A stretch of DNA of 64,000 nucleotides, taken from the NCBI RefSeq assembly GCF_007993935.1, contig NZ_VITY01000009.1, positions 124,001 to 188,000 on the forward strand, written 5' to 3'. Below the pieces are notes generated by a model. The model was not told the origin of the DNA. It saw only the letters and a program-made list of their open reading frames with translations, and did not search any database. Shown in pieces: positions 15,847 through 24,335 of this stretch. The position numbers and the translations under genes were made by a program. This DNA is from Bradyrhizobium macuxiense (GTDB lineage Bacteria; Pseudomonadota; Alphaproteobacteria; Rhizobiales; Xanthobacteraceae). Position 1 is the first letter of the stretch. The number at the start of each line of letters is the position of its first letter.

Positions 15847-17439
15847 TCAATGCGCGGCGGGGGCGGGACCGCCGAGCTTGACCTTGCGCAAGGTCAGCGC
15901 CAGCGGGATCGCCGAGAGCGCGATCAGCATCAGCACCCAGAACGCATCCATGTAGGACAGGAACGAAGCCTGGATCTGCACCTGCTGGCCGATCCACTGG
16001 ATCGCCTGTTGGTGCGCCTGCGCCAGCGCATTGCCTTGGGCGACGAAGAAGTCGGTGACCTGATGCAGGGTGTCCTGATATTGCGGGCTTGACGGCGTCA
16101 CCTGCTCGACCAGCCGGCTCTGGTGGAACTGCTGGCGATGCGTCAGCACGTTGGAGACGAGCGAGACGCCGATCGAGCCCCCGGTGTTGCGCGCCGCATT
16201 GATCAGTGCGGAGGCCTGGTCGGTCTTGCCGGCGGGAATGCCGTCATAGGACGCCGTCATGATCGGAATGAAGATCAGCGGCAGGCCGATGCCGATCAGC
16301 ATGCGCGAGCGCGCCATGAACCAGAAGCCGAGATCGCCGTACACGTTGGTCATGCTGTACATCGAGGCCGCGATGACAAGCGCGCCGACGATGATCAGGT
16401 ATTTCGGCTGCACCTTGGCGGCGAGCCGGCCGACCACGAACATCATCAGCATGGTGACCACGCCGCCGGGCGACAGCACAAGGCCGGCCCAGGTCGCGGT
16501 GTAGCCGAAATCCTGCTGCACCAGCTGCGGCAGGAACTGGGTGGTCGCGAGCAGGATGGCGCCGGTCGCCAGCATCACCAGGAAGCAGGCGCCGAACTGC
16601 CGGGTCGCGACCATGCGCAGGTCGATCATCGGGTTGCGGCGGCTCATCTCCCACGGGATCATCAGCACGAACGCGATAGTGCAGATCGCCGCCGACGTGA
16701 TGATGAAGGGCGAGGCGAACCAGTCGTCCTCGAGGCCGCGGTCGAGCATCACCTCGAGCGCGCCGAGGAAGGTCGCGACCAGTGCGAAGCCGATGAAGTC
16801 GAAGGTGTTGTCCTGCGGCTGCGTGCCCTTGGCCTTCGCGGGCTCCTGCAGCACCGCGGCGATCAGCGCGATCGCGAACGCGCCGACCGGGGCGTTGATC
16901 AGGAAGCACCAGTGCCAGGACAGATTGTCGGACAGCCAGCCGCCGAGCGTCGGGCCGACCACCGGCGCGACCACCACGGCGATGCCGAACACCGCAAACG
17001 CCTGGCCGCGCTTGGCCGGCGGGAAGGCGTCGGCGAGGATCGACTGCGCCACCGGCACCATGCCGCCGCCGCCGAGACCTTGCAGGATGCGGAACAGCAG
17101 CAATGCGTTGAGGTTCGGCGCGAAGCCGCACAGCACCGAGCTGACGGTGAAGATGCCGAGGCAGATCAGGAAGAAGGTCTTGCGCCCCAGCATCCTTGCG
17201 AGAAAGCTGGAGGCGGTCAGGATGATGGCGTTGGACACCAGGTAGGTGGTGACCACCCAGGAGGCCTCATCCTCGCTCACGCCCATGCCGCCGGCGATAT
17301 AGGGCAGCGCGACGTTGGCGATGGTGGTGTCGAGCACCTCCATGAAGCTCGCGAGCGCCACCACGATGGCGATCAGCCAGGGATTGACGGTGACGCGCGG
17401 AGCAGGGAGGCTTTGGGCATCGATTGCTGCTGCACTCAT
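15847..17439 (-). CDS. emrB: DHA2-family MFS multidrug transporter (EmrB/QacA type)
   Basis: The 530-residue protein has fourteen expected membrane helices. Motif D1 is seen at the start (FMEVLDTTIANVALPYIAG), motif A as ARMLGRKTFFL, and motif C in VGPTLGGWLSD. The family exports hydrophobic drugs by proton antiport and works with an EmrA-type adaptor, here encoded 15 bases upstream on the same strand. The operon is divergent from a TetR gene and has two matching operator-like palindromes in its promoter region. Confidence 0.95.
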   Translation of the reverse strand: MSAAAIDAQSLPAPRVTVNPWLIAIVVALASFMEVLDTTIANVALPYIAGGMGVSEDEASWVVTTYLVSNAIILTASSFLARMLGRKTFFLICLGIFTVSSVLCGFAPNLNALLLFRILQGLGGGGMVPVAQSILADAFPPAKRGQAFAVFGIAVVVAPVVGPTLGGWLSDNLSWHWCFLINAPVGAFAIALIAAVLQEPAKAKGTQPQDNTFDFIGFALVATFLGALEVMLDRGLEDDWFASPFIITSAAICTIAFVLMIPWEMSRRNPMIDLRMVATRQFGACFLVMLATGAILLATTQFLPQLVQQDFGYTATWAGLVLSPGGVVTMLMMFVVGRLAAKVQPKYLIIVGALVIAASMYSMTNVYGDLGFWFMARSRMLIGIGLPLIFIPIMTASYDGIPAGKTDQASALINAARNTGGSIGVSLVSNVLTHRQQFHQSRLVEQVTPSSPQYQDTLHQVTDFFVAQGNALAQAHQQAIQWIGQQVQIQASFLSYMDAFWVLMLIALSAIPLALTLRKVKLGGPAPAAH

Positions 17440-17454
17440 GACGGCCTCCCGGGA

Positions 17455-18708
17455 TCAGAGCTTGCCAAGCCGCTCGAGCAGCGACGGCGCGGCGTTGATC
17501 CGCACCGTCGGGACGACCGACATGCCGGGGCCGAGCGCGACGTCGGCCGGCGGGTTGTCCATCACGATCTTGACCGGCACGCGCTGTACGATCTTGACGT
17601 AGTTGCCGGTGGCGTTCTGTGCCGGCAACAGCGAGAACGCGGTGCCGGAGCCGGGCTGCACGCTCTCGACATGGCCCTGAATGGTGCGGCCCGGATAGGC
17701 GTCGATCTTCAGCGTCACCTTCTCGCCCGGACGCATCTTGTCGAGCTGGATCTCCTTGAAGTTCGCGGTGACCCAGGTCTGATCGGGCACGAACATCGTC
17801 AGGTTGGTGCCGGCCTGTGCGAACTGGCCGACTGCGGCGGAGAGGTTGACGACGCGCCCGGGCTGCGCCGCGGTGACCGTCGTGTAGGACAGATTGAGCT
17901 TGGCCTGGTCGCGCTGTGCCTCGGCCTGGGCGAGGTTGGCGACCGCGCTCTTGTGCTGCGCCTTCAGCGATTCCACCTGGCGCTGCGCGAGGTTGAGCGT
18001 CGCCTGTGCACTCAGCAGCGATGCCTGCTGCTGATGCAGTTGCGAGGTGTACTGCTCGGAATTCTGCACCGTGCCGTAGCCGGTCTGCTCCAGATGCTGG
18101 TAGCGCGTCGCCTGCTGCTGGGCGAAGGTCAGCGCCGCCTGCGCCTGGTCGACCTGGGCCTGGTTGGCCGCGATCTGCGCGTGCTGCACGTCGAGCTGCG
18201 CGTCGACATTCTCGATGCTGGCCTGTGCGGCGGCGACCTGCGCCTCGGCCTGCGCCAGCGCGACGCGATAGTCGCGGTCATCGAGGCGGGCGATCACGTC
18301 GCCGGCGGCGACATGCTGGTTGTCGGTGACCGGAACGGCCGTGATGTAGCCGGAGACCTTGGGCGCCAGCGCGGACTGCCGCGCCGCGATGAAGGCATCG
18401 TCGGTGGATTCGAAATGCCCGGTGTAGTCCCAATAGAGATAGCCGCCGCCGAGCGTCGCGGCGAGCAGCACGGCGCCGATTGCGGAGACGACCGGACGGC
18501 GGCGCAGGAAGCCGCGGTTCTGTGGGGTGACCTCCGGCGGAATCGTTGCCGGCGGGGCGGGCTCCTTGCCCACCGGACGCCCCTCGGCGGGAGCCCGCGC
18601 GGTGATCTCCGGCCGCGCGGATGTGGCGGGCTCACGAGAGATCGAGGGCCCGCCCTCGATACCTTGGTGCCCCTCTTGAGCGCGCTCCAAAACAGTGTCT
18701 TCGAACAT
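17455..18708 (-). CDS. emrA: EmrA-like membrane fusion protein (HlyD family)
   Basis: The 417-residue protein starts at ATG 18708 with an excellent ribosome site (AGGAGCAGCC upstream). A long charged, Pro-rich cytoplasmic N-terminus (about 80 residues) precedes one membrane helix (VVSAIGAVLLAATLGGGYL). The lipoyl half with KVSGYITAVPV and a long coiled-coil hairpin rich in Gln and Ala (about 130-280) follow, then the second lipoyl half and a beta-barrel. It bridges EmrB to an outer membrane channel. The tail (residues 380-417) has GPGMSVVPTVRI, typical of EmrA. Confidence 0.94.
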   Translation of the reverse strand: MFEDTVLERAQEGHQGIEGGPSISREPATSARPEITARAPAEGRPVGKEPAPPATIPPEVTPQNRGFLRRRPVVSAIGAVLLAATLGGGYLYWDYTGHFESTDDAFIAARQSALAPKVSGYITAVPVTDNQHVAAGDVIARLDDRDYRVALAQAEAQVAAAQASIENVDAQLDVQHAQIAANQAQVDQAQAALTFAQQQATRYQHLEQTGYGTVQNSEQYTSQLHQQQASLLSAQATLNLAQRQVESLKAQHKSAVANLAQAEAQRDQAKLNLSYTTVTAAQPGRVVNLSAAVGQFAQAGTNLTMFVPDQTWVTANFKEIQLDKMRPGEKVTLKIDAYPGRTIQGHVESVQPGSGTAFSLLPAQNATGNYVKIVQRVPVKIVMDNPPADVALGPGMSVVPTVRINAAPSLLERLGKL

Positions 18709-18756
18709 GATGGCTGCTCCTGCTGTCCGGCGAGGTCTGCAAGGCCTTCGCAAAAG

Positions 18757-18776
18757 GGAACGGTACCGTTCCGTTC
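18757..18776. promoter_or_regulatory. Predicted TetR operator 1 (GGAACGG-N7-CCGTTC)
   Basis: GGAACGG, seven bases, CCGTTC; the first 16 bases are also a perfect palindrome. It lies 49 to 68 bases upstream of the emrA start. The same half sites with the same spacing recur at 18815, so a dimeric repressor, most likely the adjacent TetR, should bind both. Confidence 0.75.
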
Positions 18777-18814
18777 TGTGCCGCAAATAGTCCCGGCTGC
18801 GCGGCGCGTCAATA

Positions 18815-18834
18815 GGAACGGAACTGTACCGTTC
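18815..18834. promoter_or_regulatory. Predicted TetR operator 2 (GGAACGG-N7-CCGTTC)
   Basis: Second copy of the operator with identical half sites and spacing, flanked by AATAG and CTATT, which extend the inverted symmetry. It lies 79 bases upstream of the tetR start and 58 bases from operator 1, so it can control both divergent transcripts. Confidence 0.75.
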
Positions 18835-18912
18835 TATTTACAACTAGATGTGATAGGGCTATATTGCCTGACATTGCCGGCCTGACCGGCTCATGGAACC
18901 CGGGTCGAGGCG

Positions 18913-19635
18913 ATGACCACCAGCACCCTGAAGACGCCGCGCGCGCCCAGGACCACTGCGGCCCGTCAGGTCGAGGTGCGCGCCGGCCGGCCGCCGAAGG
19001 AATTGGCCGGCGAGGTCGATGCGCGCATCCTCGATGCTGCGCGCAGGGTGTTTCTCCAGCGCGGCTTCGAAGGCGCCAGCATCGATGAGATCGCGGAAGC
19101 GGCGCGCTCCGGCAAGCGCACGATCTATGCGCGCTTCCGCGACAAGCGCGCGCTGTTCACCGAAGTGGTGACGCGGGACATCCTGTCGCGCATCGCCGAG
19201 TTCAAGGCCGACCCGCCGGTCGGCGCGACGATCGAGGAGCGCCTCACCAGCGTTGCCTCGACCTTGCTGCATTGGAGCTTCGATGCCGACCGGATCGGCC
19301 TGATGCGGCTCGCCATCGCGGAGGCGCACCGCTTTCCGGACCTCGCCGCCACCGTCAACCGCCGGGCGCGTGCGCTCAGCACCGAGCTCGGGATTCATCT
19401 GCTGCGCGAGCTGACGCAATCCGACGAGCTCGGCAAGCTGCCGGCCTTCGCGCCGGAGCACCTGCCGACCACGGCGCGGCTGTTTCTCGACATCATCGCG
19501 GTGCCGATGCTGCTCCGGGCGCTGTTCGAGGTCGACCTCAAAGCGCTCGACCCCGAGATCGATGAGCACGTCGCGCGCGGCGTCGCGTTTTTCGTCGCGG
19601 CGTGCAGAACTGGATACCGGCGCGGGACCGATTGA
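18913..19635 (+). CDS. TetR/AcrR family transcriptional regulator
   Basis: The 240-residue protein has an N-terminal extension of about 35 residues, then the TetR DNA-binding domain: ILDAARRVFLQRGFEGASID, EIAEAARSGKRTIYARF and the DKRALF turn. The C-terminal ligand domain is of the AefR-like kind (LLRELT, LFLDIIAVPMLLRALF). ATG 18913 follows GAGG. It is divergent from emrAB, and the two operators between them suggest it represses emrAB and itself until a drug binds. The inducer cannot be read from the sequence. Confidence 0.93.
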   Translation: MTTSTLKTPRAPRTTAARQVEVRAGRPPKELAGEVDARILDAARRVFLQRGFEGASIDEIAEAARSGKRTIYARFRDKRALFTEVVTRDILSRIAEFKADPPVGATIEERLTSVASTLLHWSFDADRIGLMRLAIAEAHRFPDLAATVNRRARALSTELGIHLLRELTQSDELGKLPAFAPEHLPTTARLFLDIIAVPMLLRALFEVDLKALDPEIDEHVARGVAFFVAACRTGYRRGTD

Positions 19636-19797
19636 TCCGCTCGATCCGGGACAGCTCAGATCATCGGGTTGCGAGCGAGGATCGTTGCAGCTTCGCCACA
19701 CACTGCGCAAAAGAATCAAATTTAAATGAGACAAGCTGTCGCAAGCTTCCCGTCCGTGCCACAACCTTAAGTAAGGCGTTTTCGCCGAGTGCAAGGA

Positions 19798-20628
19798 ATG
19801 GGAATGGGAATGCGTGGTTTTGCAATTGTCGGGGCTGGCCTGATTTCATTTGTGGGGTTTGCGAGCGCGGCATCAGCCGCTGACCTGTCGGAGCGCAGCT
19901 GGACCAAGGCTCCGCCATTGGTGGCTCCCGCGTTCAACTGGTCCGGATTCTACGCCGGCGTGAATGTAGGCGGCGGCTGGTACGATGGCGGGAATGTCAC
20001 GACGAGCAGCAATGTCGCTTCGATCGTCCCCCCGGCCAACATCGTCCGTGTTCCTGTTTCGAACAGCAACCAGGCGGGTGTGACCGCCGGTGGATTGGTT
20101 GGATACAATTATCAGATCGACAGGGTCGTGCTCGGCGTGGAAGCCGATCTCAACTATGTCGACCTGAAGTCTACCCGGAATGGCAGCACCATCGCCGCTC
20201 TCCCGGGTGGCGTGACGGGAAGCTTCAATCTTCAGAACACCAGCAAGGTCGATTGGTTCGGCACCGTGCGGGGCCGTATCGGCTTCGTGCCGACCGAGCG
20301 CCTGCTGATCTACGCGACAGGTGGTCTCGCCTACGGTGAGGTGAAGACCAACATCGCCAATTCGTCAGCGTTTTCCACGGGCCTGTCGCGGCTTTGGCTT
20401 GGCGACAATTCCGACGTCCGCGTCGGCTGGACCGCCGGCGGCGGCGCCGAATATGCCTTCACCAACAACTGGACGCTGCGCGGCGAATATCTCTACGTCG
20501 ATCTCGGCACAAGCGGTACCACGGCGACGTTCCAGGGCACCGATCCGCTGCAGAGCCAGATCCGCTACAACGCCAGCCGGGAGAACAGGTTCAGCGTTGC
20601 CCGCGCCGCGTTGAGCTACAAGTTCTGA
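19798..20628 (+). CDS. Outer-membrane beta-barrel protein (Omp25/Omp31-like)
   Basis: About 276 residues. A signal peptide ending in ASAASAADL precedes the family start FNWSGFYAGVNVGGGW. The rest is alternating beta strands with VGYNYQIDRVVLGVEADLNY, WFGTVRGRIGFVPTERLLIY and a final FSVARAALSYKF, which ends in the aromatic residue expected for barrel insertion. Three close ATGs (19798, 19804, 19810) and a GTG at 19789 make the start uncertain by a few codons. Such small barrels are abundant in rhizobial outer membranes; the specific role is unknown. It stands alone downstream of tetR. Confidence 0.9.
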   Translation: MGMGMRGFAIVGAGLISFVGFASAASAADLSERSWTKAPPLVAPAFNWSGFYAGVNVGGGWYDGGNVTTSSNVASIVPPANIVRVPVSNSNQAGVTAGGLVGYNYQIDRVVLGVEADLNYVDLKSTRNGSTIAALPGGVTGSFNLQNTSKVDWFGTVRGRIGFVPTERLLIYATGGLAYGEVKTNIANSSAFSTGLSRLWLGDNSDVRVGWTAGGGAEYAFTNNWTLRGEYLYVDLGTSGTTATFQGTDPLQSQIRYNASRENRFSVARAALSYKF

Positions 20629-20653
20629 CACTGGCTTGAACAAATCGCCGTCC

Positions 20654-20684
20654 CGTCATGCCCGGCATCAAGCCGCGCATGACG
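20654..20684. repeat. Short inverted repeat CGTCATGC/GCATGACG
   Basis: Perfect 8-base arms around a 15-base loop lie between convergent genes. It may act as a transcript end for the barrel protein gene or be a remnant of a dispersed repeat. No T-run follows. Confidence 0.5.
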
Positions 20685-20726
20685 GACATGGTTCGCCTGC
20701 GCTTTACGTCACTCTCCGCGGCGCGT

Positions 20727-21443
20727 TCAGCCCGGCGCGCGCTCCACCGCGTGGCGCAGCCAGACCATGCCGCCTTCCAGCGTCTCGCAATGCGTCAACC
20801 GCAGCGATTGTCCGGCACCGGGACGGTCGCCGTCAGGTCCGTGGTAATCGACGATGCTTTGCGATCCCGCAACGCCATCGACCGCCGGAAAGATCAGTGT
20901 GCTGAACTCGTCGATCAGCCCATGCTTGAGGAACGCGCCGTTGATCCCGCCGCCGCCTTCAAGCAGCAGCGTCCTGGCGCCGAACAGTGATGCCAGTTGC
21001 GCCATCGCGCCGGGAAGATCATCGCCCTTGGGGCCCGCAAAGATGTAGGACGCGCCGTCCTCGCGCAGCTCGGCGAGATGGCTGTCGGAGACCTGTTCGC
21101 CGAGCACCGCAACGGCGTGATCGCCGCCGACATTGTCCTTGCCGAAATGCACGCGGCCCGACGGATCGATGCCGATGGCGAGCTTGCGGCCGTTGCGGCT
21201 CGAAAAATGCGCCTCGCGCGGCAGCTTCGGCGGATTGGCGAAGTGCCGCTCCGTTCCCTTGGCCATCTCGTTCATGGTGACGCGGCCGATGATCCATCCA
21301 TCGGCATCGAAGCCGTCATGGATCCTTTCATAGTGGCTGCGCAGCACGTCGGCGGGAATGCCGCTAGCTGCCTTGGTGAAGCGGCTGGGGTGAAGCCGGC
21401 CGTCGATCGACGTGCCCATGTGGCAGATGATGTGGGGTCGCAT
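20727..21443 (-). CDS. RibD C-terminal domain / dihydrofolate reductase-like protein
   Basis: The 238-residue protein starts at ATG 21443. It has the pyrimidine reductase fold without a deaminase domain. The start is IICHMGTSIDGRL, with the Asp typical of the substrate site; GWIIGRVTMNEMAKG follows, then LLLEGGGGINGAFLKHGLIDEFSTLIFP for NADPH and the C-terminal core. Stand-alone members reduce riboflavin intermediates or act on unknown substrates, so flavin biosynthesis should not be assumed. It is transcribed alone, toward the barrel protein gene. Confidence 0.88.
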   Translation of the reverse strand: MRPHIICHMGTSIDGRLHPSRFTKAASGIPADVLRSHYERIHDGFDADGWIIGRVTMNEMAKGTERHFANPPKLPREAHFSSRNGRKLAIGIDPSGRVHFGKDNVGGDHAVAVLGEQVSDSHLAELREDGASYIFAGPKGDDLPGAMAQLASLFGARTLLLEGGGGINGAFLKHGLIDEFSTLIFPAVDGVAGSQSIVDYHGPDGDRPGAGQSLRLTHCETLEGGMVWLRHAVERAPG

Positions 21444-21585
21444 GAGATGAACTCTTCGGTGGAATGCGGAATAGCGCCGCAGCGGCGAGTGGGGCACCTC
21501 CTCATGTAGAGCGCCGCAGGCAGATTCTCAACGCGCGTGAGCTCCGACCGGGATGGTCGGAGGAGCAGCAAGCTGGGCCGGTCGG

Positions 21586-22767
21586 CTAATGGACCATCAC
21601 CCAGCTCGGTTGCAGCCATGGATACGCAATCAGGCCGACCACCGCGGTGGCCGCGATCAGCAGCGGATTGCTGACCTTCCAGCGGAACAGCACCGCCAGC
21701 GACACTACTCCGATCAATTCGGTGAGCCAGTCGCCGATGGCGATCTTGCCGAGCAGGATGCAAGCGCCGAGGATGGTTCCGATCGCGGCTGCATAGGCGC
21801 CCTTCACGAAGCCCTGGACGTTGGCGTTTCCGCGATGCCGCGCGAGCAGGGGAGCAACGATCAGCACCAGCAGGAACGACGGCAGGAAGATGCCGATCGT
21901 GGAGACGACGGAGCCCCAAAATCCCGCCACGAGGTAGCCGACGAAGGTTGCGGTGATCACCACCGGCCCCGGACTGATCATGCCGATCGCGACCGCGATG
22001 AGGAATTGTCGCTCATCGAGCCAGTTGTATTGCTGCACAAGTCCTTGCTCGAGGAACGGCACGATCACGAGGCCGCTGCCGAAGGTCAGCGAGCCGGCCT
22101 TGAGGAAAAACAGCAGAAGCTTGGAGAGCGTGGACCCGCTTGCGACCGGCGCGATCGGACCCGCGGCGGCCGGCACGACGGCAATTCCCGGCAGGATCGC
22201 AGGCGAACGTTTGAACGGCTTGCCGTAATAGAGGATGCCCACGATGCCCGCGCTGATGAACAGCAGCGCGACCTCGGCCTGGAGGATGACCGTGACGGCG
22301 AGGCAAACCGCCGCGATCGTCCATTGCAGCCAGTCTTCCATGCCGAGCTTGGCAAGCCGGTAACAGGAGTGAAGGATGAGTGCGATCACTGCGGGACTGA
22401 CGCCATAGAAGATCGCGGTCACCGGCTGGAGATCGCCGAGATAGACGTAGAGGGCGCCGAGCGAAGCCACGATGACGAAGTTGGGCAGGATGAAGCACCA
22501 TCCGCCGACCCAGGCGCCCCAGAAGCCACCGCGAAGCCAGGACACGTAGATGCCGACCTGGATCGCCAGTGGTCCCGGAAGCGATTGGCAGATGGCGATC
22601 GATTCCTTCATCTCTTGCTTGGTCAGCCATTTCTTGCCGTCGACCAGTTCCCGCTCCATTTGCCCGACCAGCGCGACCGGGCCGCCGAAGCCGAGAAAGC
22701 CGAGGCGCAGGAAGTAACGTGCCAGTTCTGCCAAGCGGCTGCGCTGCGAATCTGTCGGGGTGATCAC
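21586..22767 (-). CDS. chrA: Chromate transporter, two-domain ChrA type
   Basis: The 393-residue protein has two homologous halves with about ten to twelve membrane helices. Hallmarks are FLRLGFLGFGGPVALVG in the first half with ICQSLPGPLAIQVGIY, and the matching LFFLKAGSLTFGSGLVIVP and AIGMISPGPVVITATF in the second. ChrA exports chromate by the proton gradient. It is the last gene of a leftward unit that begins with the rhodanese-ChrB gene at 25154; gaps between the genes are about 60-100 bases. This context strongly supports chromate rather than sulfate transport. Confidence 0.93.
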   Translation of the reverse strand: MITPTDSQRSRLAELARYFLRLGFLGFGGPVALVGQMERELVDGKKWLTKQEMKESIAICQSLPGPLAIQVGIYVSWLRGGFWGAWVGGWCFILPNFVIVASLGALYVYLGDLQPVTAIFYGVSPAVIALILHSCYRLAKLGMEDWLQWTIAAVCLAVTVILQAEVALLFISAGIVGILYYGKPFKRSPAILPGIAVVPAAAGPIAPVASGSTLSKLLLFFLKAGSLTFGSGLVIVPFLEQGLVQQYNWLDERQFLIAVAIGMISPGPVVITATFVGYLVAGFWGSVVSTIGIFLPSFLLVLIVAPLLARHRGNANVQGFVKGAYAAAIGTILGACILLGKIAIGDWLTELIGVVSLAVLFRWKVSNPLLIAATAVVGLIAYPWLQPSWVMVH

Positions 22768-22863
22768 GGGAAGGCTCCCTGCAGAGAGTTTTGTTCATCG
22801 CGGCGGATCGGGGATGGTTTCCGGAAGATCGCCTCATTCATGCGCTTGCTTACAGAGCTCTCC

Positions 22864-23577
22864 TCACGTCTGCTTTGCGTATTGCTCATACAGCCGGGCC
22901 GCGTTGTCCCAGCGGATGGCTTCCATGTAGATGTCGACATAGCGGGCCGCGGCCGCGCCGAAGTCCATGTGATAGGCGTGCTCATACATATCGAGCACCA
23001 GGACCGGTCGGCCGCCGGCGAGCGTCGTCGTGTGATCGGCCGCCCATTGGTTGACGAGCCGCTTGTCGCGGGGCGAGTAGGCGAGGATCACCCAGCCCGA
23101 CCCGCCGCCTTCGGCCTTGCCCATCGCCGCAAATTCCGCGTGCCAGCGCTCCATGCTGCCGAAGTCGCGTGCAATCGCCTCGGCCAGCGCGCCGCCCGGC
23201 TTGCCGGCGCCGCCGAGCCCATCGAAATAGATCTCATGCAGGATCATCGAGTTTGACGCGATCAACTCTTCGCGCTTCAGGCCGTTGATCACAAAGTTCG
23301 GCGCCTTGGCGAAGTCGAGTTCGGCGAGCTGCGTGCCGATAGCGTTCAGCCGCTTCACCGCGCCGACGTAGTTGTTCTCGTAATGGCTGACGAGGATCTT
23401 TTCCGAGATGCCGGTGATCGACTTCGGGTCGAACGGCATCGGCTTGGCCTGATAGGACATCGCCCTGGCTCCTGTCTGTGGGTTGGCTTGGGCAAGGGCT
23501 TGGTTGGTGCCGAGCACGGCCGTTGATGCAGCTGCGGCACCGACCCCTGCGATAAAGTTCCGGCGTTCGGTGTTCAT
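22864..23577 (-). CDS. Fe/Mn superoxide dismutase with Tat signal
   Basis: About 237 residues from ATG 23577 (ATG 23583 is equally possible; GGAGAG lies upstream of both). The N-terminus has TERRNFIAGVG followed by an Ala-rich hydrophobic stretch, a Tat-type signal. The catalytic domain holds the metal ligands: His in KILVSHYENNY, His in NSMILHEIYF, and Asp and His in LVLDMYEHAYHMDF. It would remove superoxide in the periplasm. Chromate reduction makes superoxide, so its place between chrA and chrB-like genes fits. Metal choice between Fe and Mn cannot be decided from these residues. Confidence 0.9.
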   Translation of the reverse strand: MNTERRNFIAGVGAAAASTAVLGTNQALAQANPQTGARAMSYQAKPMPFDPKSITGISEKILVSHYENNYVGAVKRLNAIGTQLAELDFAKAPNFVINGLKREELIASNSMILHEIYFDGLGGAGKPGGALAEAIARDFGSMERWHAEFAAMGKAEGGGSGWVILAYSPRDKRLVNQWAADHTTTLAGGRPVLVLDMYEHAYHMDFGAAAARYVDIYMEAIRWDNAARLYEQYAKQT

Positions 23578-23635
23578 GGTCATCGGACTCTCCACATGTG
23601 AATTGATCGCCTCGTTGATGCTTCGGATCGCGGCT

Positions 23636-23968
23636 CTATTCCTTGGCGAGCCCGACGATGGTGCGGATTCCCGAGATGGTCTGCACCGAGATTTCGACGG
23701 GATCGCCGAAGCGCACGGCATTGAAGATCAAGCCGTCCTGAACCTTGAAGGATTCGGTCCTGTCTGCGGACAGCCGTATCAGCAGCGTGTCGCTGCCCTC
23801 ATCGACACTATCGACGATGCCGCGCAGCGTTTCCGTTGCCGGCGGATGAAGGGTCACTGCCCGCGATGTCACGGCCGCTTCCCGGTCATCGCTGAGCGCA
23901 GCCGGTGTCGCCAGAATGGCAGCCGGCCACAGGACGGCCAGGCACAGGGCCAGAATTGCTCTCATCAT
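23636..23968 (-). CDS. Small exported protein of unknown function
   Basis: The product is 110 residues with a clear signal peptide (about 1-20, ILALCLAVLWPAAILA). The mature part is a single beta-rich domain with LRGIVDSVDEGSDTLLIRL and FGDPVEISVQ, reminiscent of small OB-fold periplasmic proteins such as CusF, but without a visible metal motif. ATG 23968 or 23965 can be used. It lies in the chromate/SOD unit, so a stress or metal role is inferred from context only. Confidence 0.7.
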   Translation of the reverse strand: MMRAILALCLAVLWPAAILATPAALSDDREAAVTSRAVTLHPPATETLRGIVDSVDEGSDTLLIRLSADRTESFKVQDGLIFNAVRFGDPVEISVQTISGIRTIVGLAKE

Positions 23969-24017
23969 TGTTGTCGCTCCATCGCTTTGGTTTTGACGGC
24001 TTGCGCGGTACAGAGCT

Positions 24018-24251
24018 TCAGTCCTGCTCCCTGACCTGGCCGCTGCTGTCGATCACGAGCCTCACGGGCTTGCCATTCTTCATCGCCCTCGCCGTGATGC
24101 CTTCGGCCGTCGACTTGACGTCGCTAACGCTCGCGTAGCCGGCAGCCTGAAGCTTTGCGACAAGCTCGTCCTGCGTCAGCGCGCGTGCGGGCATCGCGGT
24201 ACCCGCAATCGCGAAGGCAAGGATCAGGTGAAGAAGTTTCTGCTTCGGCAT
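24018..24251 (-). CDS. Small exported PepSY-like domain protein
   Basis: The product is 77 residues from ATG 24251, which has a very strong ribosome site (CCAGGAGGACAACC). A signal peptide covers about residues 1-24. The remainder is one PepSY-like unit: LTQDELVAKLQAAGYASV, a strand, then GKPVRLVIDSSGQV. PepSY domains bind or inhibit partner proteins in the periplasm. It is the second gene of the chromate unit. Confidence 0.78.
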   Translation of the reverse strand: MPKQKLLHLILAFAIAGTAMPARALTQDELVAKLQAAGYASVSDVKSTAEGITARAMKNGKPVRLVIDSSGQVREQD

Positions 24252-24335
24252 GGTTGTCCTCCTGGTTGTGTTGTGCTGCCCCAGGTGGTCCGGAGGCGCG
24301 ATTTCCGCGCGCCTCTGCATTGGCCGCAAGGTCGG

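Noticed and set aside
16123..18885. Long open frame antisense to emrB and emrA
   Set aside because: Same Arg/Asp/His-rich composition, opposite well-supported transporter genes.
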